The position numbers and the translations under genes are program-made. A stretch of DNA of 24,685 bases, taken from JANQIV01 sp050117315 (GTDB taxonomy: Bacteria > Bacteroidota > Ignavibacteria > Ignavibacteriales > Melioribacteraceae). Location: NCBI GenBank assembly GCA_050117315.1, contig JASFMY010000110.1, positions 1 through 24,685 on the forward strand. The letters are read 5' to 3'. Shown here in pieces: positions 16,640 through 24,100 of the stretch. Positions within the stretch are counted from its first letter, which is position 1, and each line of letters opens with the position of its first letter. The notes under the pieces are model-generated. The model did not search any database. It was not told the origin of the DNA and was given only the letters and a program-made list of their open reading frames with translations.

Positions 16640-18628
16640 TCATTTAACCAACAACATCTTCCTCTTTTCTACAAAATTACCTGCGGTTAACCTGGAAATA
16701 TATACTCCGCTCGCCAGCTTCGATGCATTAAACTCCACCGAATAAACCCCGATTATTTGTGTTTCGTTTACAAGTGTCTTTACTTCCCTTCCTAGTACAT
16801 CATATATTTTTAACGTTACATTCCCGGTTTCAGGTATTTGATATTTTATTGTCGTTGTAGGGTTAAACGGATTCGGGTAATTCTGCTCAAGACTGTACTC
16901 TGTAATTGCGTCCAAGCTTACTTCTACTTCGTCGCTGTACTCATAAGCGCCGTCAAAGTCTATTTGTTTTAGTCTGTACTTAAACGTTGTGCCGCCGGTT
17001 GGGGTATCTGTGAATGAATAGCTTTTGGGTGAGTTGCTGTTTCCGTGTCCGTTAACAAAGCCAATCTTTTCCCACATCTCACTTCTCACATCTTGTGTCT
17101 CACATCTTTCTACTTCAAACCCGTAATTATTCACCTCTGTTGCTGTATTCCAATTCAGTTCAACCGCATTATCGAGAATTAGTGCAGAAAATGATGTCAG
17201 CTCTACAGGTAAAACACCATTAAGCTCATATGCTCCAATTGAAGGAGGATCATTTCTCAAATAAGATCGCTGATCTGTTGTTATTGCCGTTACCGTTTCC
17301 GATACTGCGCTTCCGTCTTCAACTGCTTTCCAGGTAGTACCACTGTCCTCACTAAACGCATATTTTGTTGTTCCTGCATCATCGTAACACCCTAAAAGTA
17401 CACCTAATCCGTCCGCTACTGAACCTGAAGACGCCAGGAGGATTGTCTCCGTATCCCCGCCGTTATCGGCTAATACGGGTTGATATGTGGCATCTTCAAC
17501 TATCTCCGCGTAACTGTCAAATAGCGTTGAGCCTTTACCGCTTGTGTAGGTGTATTCTATATTCCCGCTTCCGCCTCCCCAGTCTGTATCTGTTAAAGGA
17601 GAAATATTGTAATTGCCGTATATGGTAGTAGCTCCACCGTCATAATCATCATAACCATCCGTATCATAGTTGTAGGCTATTATAGAGTTAGTAGAATATA
17701 ATTTGGAACCACTACTACTTATACCGGCACCCCAACCATTATTGGTATTAATGTTGTTACCCGTTATCGTACAGTTGTTTAAGTTTATTGTTGCATTACT
17801 ACTACCAATGATACCGCCGCCGTTTGTGCCGGCGTAGTTATCAGCTATAGTACAATTGGTTAATGTACTTGTGCCGTAATTAAAATAAATACCGCCGGCG
17901 TAGTCGTCAGCGGTGTTACCGGATATTGTACACCGGTTTAATGTACCTGAAGAATTACAATAGATACCGCCGGCGTAACCCTCGGAGCTGTTGCTGCTCA
18001 CCGTACAATCTGTCAAGGTAAATCCACCACCATAGATACCGCCGCCCAAAGCTTGACCTGAACCATCTAAACTGCTGTTACCGCTGACTGTACAATTTGT
18101 CATAGTAAAATCATTACCATAGATACCTCCTCCGTAGTATGCCTTTCCATCTGATATCGTAAGACTGTTAAAATCAACTGTTCCGTCAGATATATAGATA
18201 CAGCCGCCATGTTCATTAGCTCCTGAGACATCACCGCCCCGAATTGTCATATTGCTGATACTTATGGTTTCACCATCGGCATCAATATAAAATACACGGA
18301 AAGCAGATGTACCCGGTGTAGTTACTTGAACTGTAACATTATTGCTTGTTGCGGAATTTACTCCATTAATAGTGACAGCATCGGTTATATTAGGCATCGT
18401 CGCCGAGATAGTTACATTATCACCGGATGATAAATTAAAAGCAATATCGTCATCAACATCTGTTGATGTATTAGATTGTGTTATTGCCCAGCTAAGTGTT
18501 CCTGTGGTTCCCGTTCCGTCGTCAGTTGTTTCCGTAACGGTATAAGTGCTTCCTTTTAGACTTAAGTTGAAGGAGATAAAAAGAAATGCGATAAAAAAAT
18601 AATACTTAACTGTAGATTTTGTTTTCAT
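16640..18628 (-). CDS. Secreted right-handed beta-helix protein with T9SS sorting domain
   Basis: 662 residues. Signal peptide ~1-26. TVTETTDDGTGTTGTLSWAITQSNT near the N terminus is the typical opening of choice-of-anchor Q/CSLREA-like beta-helix proteins. Rungs follow (TNCTVSGNSS..GGGIYG, NRCTISGNTADDYAGGIYF, TNCTIADNYAGTNGGGI), then TDQRSYLRNDPPSIGAYE, an Ig/FN3-like module starting LPVELTSFSA, and the sorting domain at ~577-662 (NYPNPFNPTTTIKYQIPETG ... LASGVYISRL). It is a paralogue of the 6506-8257 product. Its tail DNA is far more similar to that of the 21117 gene. AGAGGA precedes the ATG. It contains a tandem-word repeat in frame at 17074-17107. Function at the cell surface is unknown. 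Confidence 0.85.
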   Translation of the reverse strand: MKTKSTVKYYFFIAFLFISFNLSLKGSTYTVTETTDDGTGTTGTLSWAITQSNTSTDVDDDIAFNLSSGDNVTISATMPNITDAVTINGVNSATSNNVTVQVTTPGTSAFRVFYIDADGETISISNMTIRGGDVSGANEHGGCIYISDGTVDFNSLTISDGKAYYGGGIYGNDFTMTNCTVSGNSSLDGSGQALGGGIYGGGFTLTDCTVSSNSSEGYAGGIYCNSSGTLNRCTISGNTADDYAGGIYFNYGTSTLTNCTIADNYAGTNGGGIIGSSNATINLNNCTITGNNINTNNGWGAGISSSGSKLYSTNSIIAYNYDTDGYDDYDGGATTIYGNYNISPLTDTDWGGGSGNIEYTYTSGKGSTLFDSYAEIVEDATYQPVLADNGGDTETILLASSGSVADGLGVLLGCYDDAGTTKYAFSEDSGTTWKAVEDGSAVSETVTAITTDQRSYLRNDPPSIGAYELNGVLPVELTSFSALILDNAVELNWNTATEVNNYGFEVERCETQDVRSEMWEKIGFVNGHGNSNSPKSYSFTDTPTGGTTFKYRLKQIDFDGAYEYSDEVEVSLDAITEYSLEQNYPNPFNPTTTIKYQIPETGNVTLKIYDVLGREVKTLVNETQIIGVYSVEFNASKLASGVYISRLTAGNFVEKRKMLLVK
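17074..17107 (-). repeat. In-frame GATGTGAGA tandem-word repeat
   Basis: On the minus strand this segment contains GATGTGAGA twice plus GAGATGTG, encoding CETQDVRSEMW between the VER and WEKIGFVNG segments of the tail. It has the look of a dispersed low-complexity repeat inserted in the coding sequence. The gene ending at 21117 has a different repeat in exactly this loop. Confidence 0.55.
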
Positions 18629-18663
18629 AGTTCCTCTTACTTTATTATGAAATTATGATTATA

Positions 18664-18809
18664 TATACTTGTTGCAAATTGGTTTTTGGATTTTTTTTTA
18701 TTTAAACTCACCTAAATCCTCCCCGCCTCCCAAAGTCTCGTACGGCGGGCAGGTCTTAAAAAGAGAGGATTTTATGGCAAAATCCCAAAACCAATTTGGC
18801 TTGTGTATA
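18664..18809. mobile_element. MITE-like palindromic repeat, copy B
   Basis: Same element as 1-148, same orientation, 146 bp, with CAAATTGG...-type inverted ends and the central CCCGCC/GGCGGG. It lies 35 bp upstream of the second beta-helix gene start, so it may affect that gene's promoter. Together with copy A it brackets an 18.5-kb segment with the whole arginine operon. Confidence 0.75.
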
Positions 18810-19411
18810 ATATTATTAACACCTTGCAGTCTCATTATGCAGCTCATCTACAATTTTTATCGAATTATTCAAACAATTCAATAGAGATCAAATTAAATAT
18901 TTATCAACATAGTGGAATTAATCATTTCTGTCTTATTATAAACCGGTTAAAATATTGTTAATCTTAGCGGTAGTAATAATTTTGGACTAATCACTAGATG
19001 ATATGAAAAAACTGAAACTATAATTTGTAAAAATAAGTTAAGACAATCTAACTTTACCCACAATATATTATTTTATAAAATATACCCGTTGTGTGAAATA
19101 GAAATAAGATTCGGAAAAACTGTTACGCCGCGGCGCACAGGTAAAACAGTTCATAAAAAGAATAATTTTTCGAACAACCCACGACTTAAGAGGATGTGTT
19201 GCATAACTCAATTAGAGGAAAACAAAATCCAATAACATATTATTCATCTTTAGAGTACTCTGTTTTATTTTTTCTTTTCACTTTTGTTTGCCTTTAACCT
19301 GGATTAATATAAACTTTAAGAAGAGAATTCTGATAAACTGTCAAATAGTTAATAAATGGAATTCTCATAAACTTATCTAACAAATTCAATGAATAATTAA
19401 AGGAAGATTGA
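18810..19411. other. Non-coding stretch upstream of the HU-like gene
   Basis: AT-rich, with no convincing frame. It contains a GC-rich palindrome (CGCCGCGGCG at 19126-19135) nested between AACTGTT (19118-19124) and AACAGTT (19145-19151), an AGAGTACTCT palindrome near 19253, and a direct repeat close to the HU-like gene. Confidence 0.5.
19325..19373. promoter_or_regulatory. Direct repeat upstream of the HU-like gene
   Basis: GAATTCTGATAAACT (19325-19339) recurs as GAATTCTCATAAACT (19359-19373), 14 of 15 identical, with starts 34 bp apart and the second ending 38 bp before the start codon. The position suits an operator, possibly for autoregulation; this is inference. Confidence 0.4.
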
Positions 19412-20110
19412 ATGAGTATCAAGTATTCACTCAGACCCAACCACTTAACAGCAGATCCCGATGACTACATGGCATCTGTTACACCCCTGAGAACGGCAGA
19501 ACTAAATGACGTTATTCAGAGAATGATCGAAAGAGGCTCAACGGTAACCAAACCTGATATTGTAGGAGTCTTTGCCGATTTCCAGAGAGTGCTTGAAGAT
19601 ATGCTTGCAGAAGGTTCAAACGTTAACCTGCCGTTTGCCAACTTTACCACAAGTCTCAAGGGAGTATTTGTGAATGATGAGGATACTTACGATCCCGCAA
19701 GACATAAACTCTATCCGGCCTTATCGGCAGGGGTGGAGCTAAAGGATTTCTATGACGGAAAAATGACTGTTGAAAAAGTAAAAGCATTTACTCCCATGCC
19801 GCTTATTGAAAAGTATGTTGACCTTGTTACCGGCGAAGTTAACAGTATTATCACAGCCGGAGGTATGGGGCAGCTTAAAGGTGACAGACTTAAGTTTGAC
19901 AGCGAGGCTGAAGATGAAGGTATTTATATTACAGCAGCCGATAACACTGAAACCAAAGTAACAACCACAGGTGTTAACAAACCTCAGAGTCTTATGTTTA
20001 TGCTGCCTGCCTCACTTACAACGGGCGAATACAGAATAGAAGTAAGGGCACGTATAGGTACTGATGAATTACGATCGGGAAGATTCACCCACACCTTATC
20101 TGTTGTATAA
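19412..20110 (+). CDS. HU-like DNA-binding protein with C-terminal DUF4469 domain
   Basis: 232 residues, the only plus-strand gene of the window. Residues ~1-125 fit the HU-like DNA-binding domain found in Bacteroidota-type proteins: DDYMASVTPLRTAELNDVIQRMIERGSTVTKPDIVGVFADFQRVLEDMLAEGSNVNLPFANFTTSLKGVF, i.e. paired helices followed by a beta segment in place of the long HU arm. Residues ~142-232 (VNSIITAGGMGQLKG..LKFD ... GVNKPQSLMFMLPASLTTGEYRIEVRARIG) fit DUF4469, a beta-sandwich often paired with that domain. The biological role of this family is not established. AGGAAG precedes the ATG. A strong terminator follows directly, then the 22-bp unit array. DNA architecture, or binding to the array, is an inference from adjacency only. 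Confidence 0.8.
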   Translation: MSIKYSLRPNHLTADPDDYMASVTPLRTAELNDVIQRMIERGSTVTKPDIVGVFADFQRVLEDMLAEGSNVNLPFANFTTSLKGVFVNDEDTYDPARHKLYPALSAGVELKDFYDGKMTVEKVKAFTPMPLIEKYVDLVTGEVNSIITAGGMGQLKGDRLKFDSEAEDEGIYITAADNTETKVTTTGVNKPQSLMFMLPASLTTGEYRIEVRARIGTDELRSGRFTHTLSVV

Positions 20111-20132
20111 TTTCGGGTAACACTTCCGGGCT

Positions 20133-20169
20133 GTCCGCTTCAGATATATTTGGGGCGGACTTTTTTTTT
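20133..20169 (+). terminator. Rho-independent terminator of the HU-like gene
   Basis: GTCCGCTTC (20133-20141) pairs with GGGGCGGAC (20152-20160), nine pairs with two G-U, ten-base loop, followed by nine T. It begins 23 bp after the stop codon. Confidence 0.9.
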
Positions 20170-20187
20170 ATAAAAGAGAATTCAAGC

Positions 20188-20440
20188 CCTGTAAAAAGAA
20201 AAAGTATAGGGCGCAAATTTTAAAAGTATAGGGCTTCGAGTCAAAAAGTATAGACTATGAAGGGTAAAAGTATAGCCTGTAAATAGTATAAAGATAGCCT
20301 ATATTTGCACCAAATATAATTTATACTTGTACCAAACCTAATCTATACTTTACTAAACCTAACCTATATTTGTACCAAACCTAATCTATACTTTTACTGG
20401 ACCAAGCCTATAAATTTTCAAAACCCAGCCCGTATATTTA
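20188..20440. repeat. Bidirectional array of 22-bp units
   Basis: Eleven contiguous units and a partial twelfth. Each unit begins CTATA(C/T)TTT or a close variant, and several continue ACCAAACC. Five units are on the minus strand, with 5' ends at 20209, 20231, 20253, 20275 and 20297 (each exactly 22 bp). After a single base at 20298, six are on the plus strand, starting at 20299, 20321, 20343, 20364, 20386 and 20408 (one is 21 bp). The partial unit begins CCGTATATTT near 20430. The left half thus shows repeated AAAAGTATAG and the right half CTATACTT. The period is about two DNA turns. There are no spacers, so it is not a CRISPR. It lies between the HU-like gene terminator and a foldable GC-richer segment. 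Confidence 0.85.
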
Positions 20441-20449
20441 AAATTAACA

Positions 20450-20665
20450 GAGCTCAGACTCAGGAACCCGAAGGAGATTGACCGGAACCTGAGTTACGGG
20501 CGAGACGAACAGCATACTAACTGTCTGAGGAATGGGACGGGTAAACCCGGATTATGCAATAGAGAAAGAAGGAGTTTAGTAATACATGGATTTTCTATGA
20601 GTTACAAATAATATCAAAGATCAGAAAAAGGTTGAATGAAAAATTGAGACAACCTTTTTATTTAT
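20450..20665 (+). ncRNA. Candidate structured small RNA ending in a terminator
   Basis: From 20450 to about 20560 the sequence is clearly richer in G+C than its surroundings and has nested pairings. CTCAGAC (20453-20459) pairs with GTCTGAG (20523-20529). Alternatively ACTCAGG (20458-20464) pairs with CCTGAGT (20488-20494), with further CC/GG pairs inside. CGGG-TAAA-CCCG follows at about 20539-20549. The segment closes with the terminator at 20625-20665. No RNA family was recognised (TPP, SAM, cobalamin, 6S, tmRNA and RNase P motifs were looked for by eye). An SD-like AAGGAG precedes a four-codon ORF at 20585. Transcription, 5' end and strand are unproven; a degraded intron or retroelement fragment is an alternative. 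Confidence 0.35.
20625..20665 (+). terminator. Strong terminator-like hairpin
   Basis: AAAAAGGTTG (20625-20634) and CAACCTTTTT (20650-20659) form a perfect 10-bp stem with a 15-base loop, followed by ATTTATTATAT. No annotated gene ends here, so it implies a transcript from the left (candidate RNA). The A-run also allows use on the other strand. Confidence 0.75.
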
Positions 20666-20828
20666 TATATGTTATTGGATTTTGTTTTGCTCTAATGCAT
20701 AATTAGGGTTAAACCAAATATATCCTCCATAGTTTCAACGAAGGAGGAACATTTTTCTCGTTTCTATAAAAGAGTTACTGCAAAATTAGATAGCTAAATG
20801 TTTTGTCATGAAATTATACTCTAATTGA

Positions 20829-21010
20829 AAGATTTCTCACCCCCAAAAACGGGGTTCGACAAGCTGAATTAATGTCAGAAATGACAACCTATAGCTGTCA
20901 TATCGAACGAGCCGTTTTTTTGGCGAGGAGATATCTTTCTTTTTCGCGGGTTATAAGATTTCCCGTCAAAAAGAAGCCGGGCAGGCTCACCCAAAAGACG
21001 GGTTCGACCG
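20829..21010. repeat. Nest of inverted dispersed repeats
   Basis: AGATTTCTCACCCCC..ACGGGGTTCGA..GTCAGAAATGACA (20829-20887) faces TGTCATATCGAACGAGCC..GGCGAGGAGATATCT (from 20894) in opposite orientation around about ten bases, so the pair forms a large palindrome. A third related segment (AGATTTCCCGTC ... AAAGACGGGTTCGACC) follows at about 20957-21010. These resemble the GTCATTTCGA...GAGAAATCT palindromes scattered in Bacteroidota-type genomes. The 69-codon frame through this region is a by-product. Confidence 0.6.
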
Positions 21011-21064
21011 ACAGTCCACACTTTCTCGACAAACTTTTTATTTTGTAGAAACTTTAGCATATAA

Positions 21065-21091
21065 AATAGAAAGGCGGAAAACATTTCCGCC
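21065..21091 (-). terminator. Terminator of the VCBS/LamG protein gene
   Basis: On the minus strand, 26 nt after the stop, GGCGGAAA pairs with TTTCCGCC (21073-21091, three-base loop) and is followed by TTTCTATTTT. A good intrinsic terminator. Confidence 0.8.
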
Positions 21092-21116
21092 GTTGTAATA
21101 TAAATATGATTGGAAC

Positions 21117-24100
21117 CTATTTCAGCAACATTAATTTCTTTACCGACACATAATCCTCGGCTCTAAGTCTATAAATATATACACCGCTCGCCAATTGCGA
21201 CGCGTTAAACTCAACCGAGTAAACTCCGCTTGCTTGTGTTTCGTTTACAAGTGTCTTTACTTCCCTTCCTAGTATATCATATATTTTTAACGTTACATTC
21301 CCGGTTTCCGGTATTTGATATTTTATTGTCGTTGTCGGGTTAAAAGGATTAGGATAATTCTGTTCCAGGCTGTATTCGGTAATGGCACTTAAGTTTACTT
21401 CTACCTCATCACTGTATTCATAAGCACCGTCAAAGTCTATTTGTTTTAACCTATACTTAAATGTTGTTCCGCCCGTTGGAGAATCTGTGTATGAATAACT
21501 CTTTGGTGAATTGCTGTTACCGTTGCCGTTTACAAATCCAATATCTTCCCACCCCCCTTCGGTTCCCCCCTCGGAGGGGGGAATGTCGGAGACAAGGGGG
21601 GTGTTACGTTCTATCTCAAACCCATAATTATTAACTTCAGTAGCTGTTTGCCAGGTTAATTCTACTTGATCCTCGTTTACATTTGCTTCGAATGAAACTA
21701 GCTCAACCGGCAATGGGGACGTTTCACTAGCTATAGTAAATTGACTGAAGGATGTTACTCCATCAAATTTAACTGTTGTAGATGTTGCTTCAGAACCGGA
21801 AGCGATCAGAGTCCAATCGCCATCCGCTGTACTTTCTCTTCTATACAATCTTAGATTTGAAGGTGTTGCCTGGTCCTGCTCACTAATTTTTCCTTCAGGC
21901 AATGTAAATGTTAAATCTGTTGAAAAGCTACCCGGTGTTCCATAAACATTCAGTACATAATATCTATCCAACATATATCCGGCAATACCGGCATTTGTAT
22001 TTGGTGATCTTTCTATTTCGTTAAAAACCAAATCTACTTCATTGTCAAATCCGTTTGTAGTTGTTAAAGTTAGATTGCCGAAATTATCAGTCCCGTTTGT
22101 AAATCCTGCGCAACTATTACAAGAACCGCCGCCTGTAGGAACTGTTGAAATTACCCAATCACTATTTGGGTCCATATTATTTAGCGTTCCGTTACTTTCT
22201 CCGGACAATTCAGCAGCAGTGGTTGATCCGGTTCCGTCATTTAATTGCCAATAACCTATAAGCCCGCTTTCGCTTCCGTCTAATATTTTATGAATGTTTT
22301 CACGTATCTGGGTTGCAGTTCTTGCAATATTCCAGATACGAATTTCATCTAGTTTACCTAAAAATGTTCTATTGGTCGAACTATTGTTGCCAATAATTAA
22401 ATCGTCAGAAGTTGTGGTAAGGGTGCCTGTATAAGATAGGCCAACTTTATAATTTCCGTTAATATAGGCTTTTACATCACTGCCGTCGTAAGTTACGGCA
22501 ATGTGTGTCCATTCATTTTGCGGAATTTCAGTACCGGGAAATGTAAAATCTTCTACGGATCCTCCAATCTCTCCGTACCATCCCAAAAGACTATTACTTT
22601 TATTAATATATATTGAAGGAGCGAGAGATTTATCTATTATACGGGGAAATGATTCTCCGCCTTGGTAATAAATCCAGGCTTCAATTGTAATTTGGTTTTC
22701 AATATTAAGTATTGAGTTATTACCGCAATTTACATAGTCGTCAACACCGTCAAATTCCAATGCATATCCCGGTTCTTCATCAGGTGAAACTCCGTATAAA
22801 AATGTTTCTTCAGTAGAGAATTCCGAACCGGCAAAACAATTATCAATTGCCTGTACACTCCAGTAATATCTTTGACCAGGCGATAAATCTTTTATTGTCC
22901 AGCTTGTATTATGATTTGTATTACCTAAAACCGGAATTCTTCTAAGACCATTTGATGCATCTGCCATCGGTGCCATAATTTCATCTCCGCCGGGTGTTGT
23001 ACCGATACGTAAGTTATAAGTTAACCCGGCTGAAGGCGTTTCGTTATCAGTTGCTGCATCCCAGCTAAAAGTTACGGTTGAACCATTAATTGAACTTGAC
23101 AGATTTACCGGAGAATTTGGGATAGAATTCGCAATCGTATAATTATTCTTATAGATTCTGGAAGCTTCATAACTACTCGTTCCTCCTGTTAAAAGAATGT
23201 CTAAATCGCCGTCATTGTCATAATCGCCCCAGGCTACAGAACTTCTCTGTACAGCTGTTAATGAAATACCGGAATCTGAAAAACTATCATTCCCATTGTT
23301 TTTATATATTTTGGAGATTTCCCCAGAGCCGCTATTTCCTGTTAAAAGAATATCCAGATCGCCGTCATTATCATAATCGCCCCAGGCTGTAGAGCCTCGG
23401 ATAACACCATCTAACAATAAAGTGATATCTTCAAAACTGTCATTTCCATTGTTCTTATAAATTTTTATAATCTTTTGCCAAGAACTGTTCCATCCCGTTA
23501 AAAGAATATCAAGATCGCCGTCACAATCATAATCACCCCACCTTGCTGAACTTTTCCAAACAGCCAATAGTGAAATACCGGAATTTGAAAAACTATCATT
23601 GCCATTGTTTTTGTATATTTTTGAGATTAGTCCGGAATCGCTATATCCTGTTAAAAGAATATCCAGATCGCCGTCATTATCATAATCGCCCCATTCAGCG
23701 GAACCTTGTTCAACACCTGTTAAACTAATACCGGAATTACTAAAAGTTCCATTTCCATTATTCTTGTATATCTTCGAAATTCTTCCGTTTAAAGTACCAC
23801 CGCATAAAAGAATATCCAGATCACCATCATTATCATAATCACCCCACTTTGCTGAACTTAGATTAACACCCGATAGCGAAACCCCGGAATTTTCAAAACT
23901 TCCGCTGCCTGTATTTTGGTAAATAATAGAAAAAGGATTGGGATCATTACTTCCTGTTAATAATATATCCAAATCACCATCATTATTATAATCGCCCCAG
24001 GCAATAGAACCTTCATCAATTCCAACCAATGAAATACCTGAATTCTCAAAATTTCCATTGCCCATATTATTGTAAATAATAGTATAATCCGTATTACTAG

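Noticed and set aside
18669..18884. 71-codon plus-strand ORF
   Set aside because: Most of it is the MITE-like repeat; its last part only continues the repeat-borne ATG frame into flanking AT-rich DNA.
20188..20440. CRISPR array
   Set aside because: Units are contiguous, with no spacers and a repeat length of 22 bp, they change strand midway, and there are no cas genes.
20450..20560. TPP riboswitch (AACCTGA resemblance)
   Set aside because: The conserved CUGAGA core and the expected arm order are missing, and no thiamine gene follows.
20875..21084. 69-codon minus-strand ORF
   Set aside because: It runs through a nest of dispersed inverted repeats, has low-complexity basic residues and no plausible start context.
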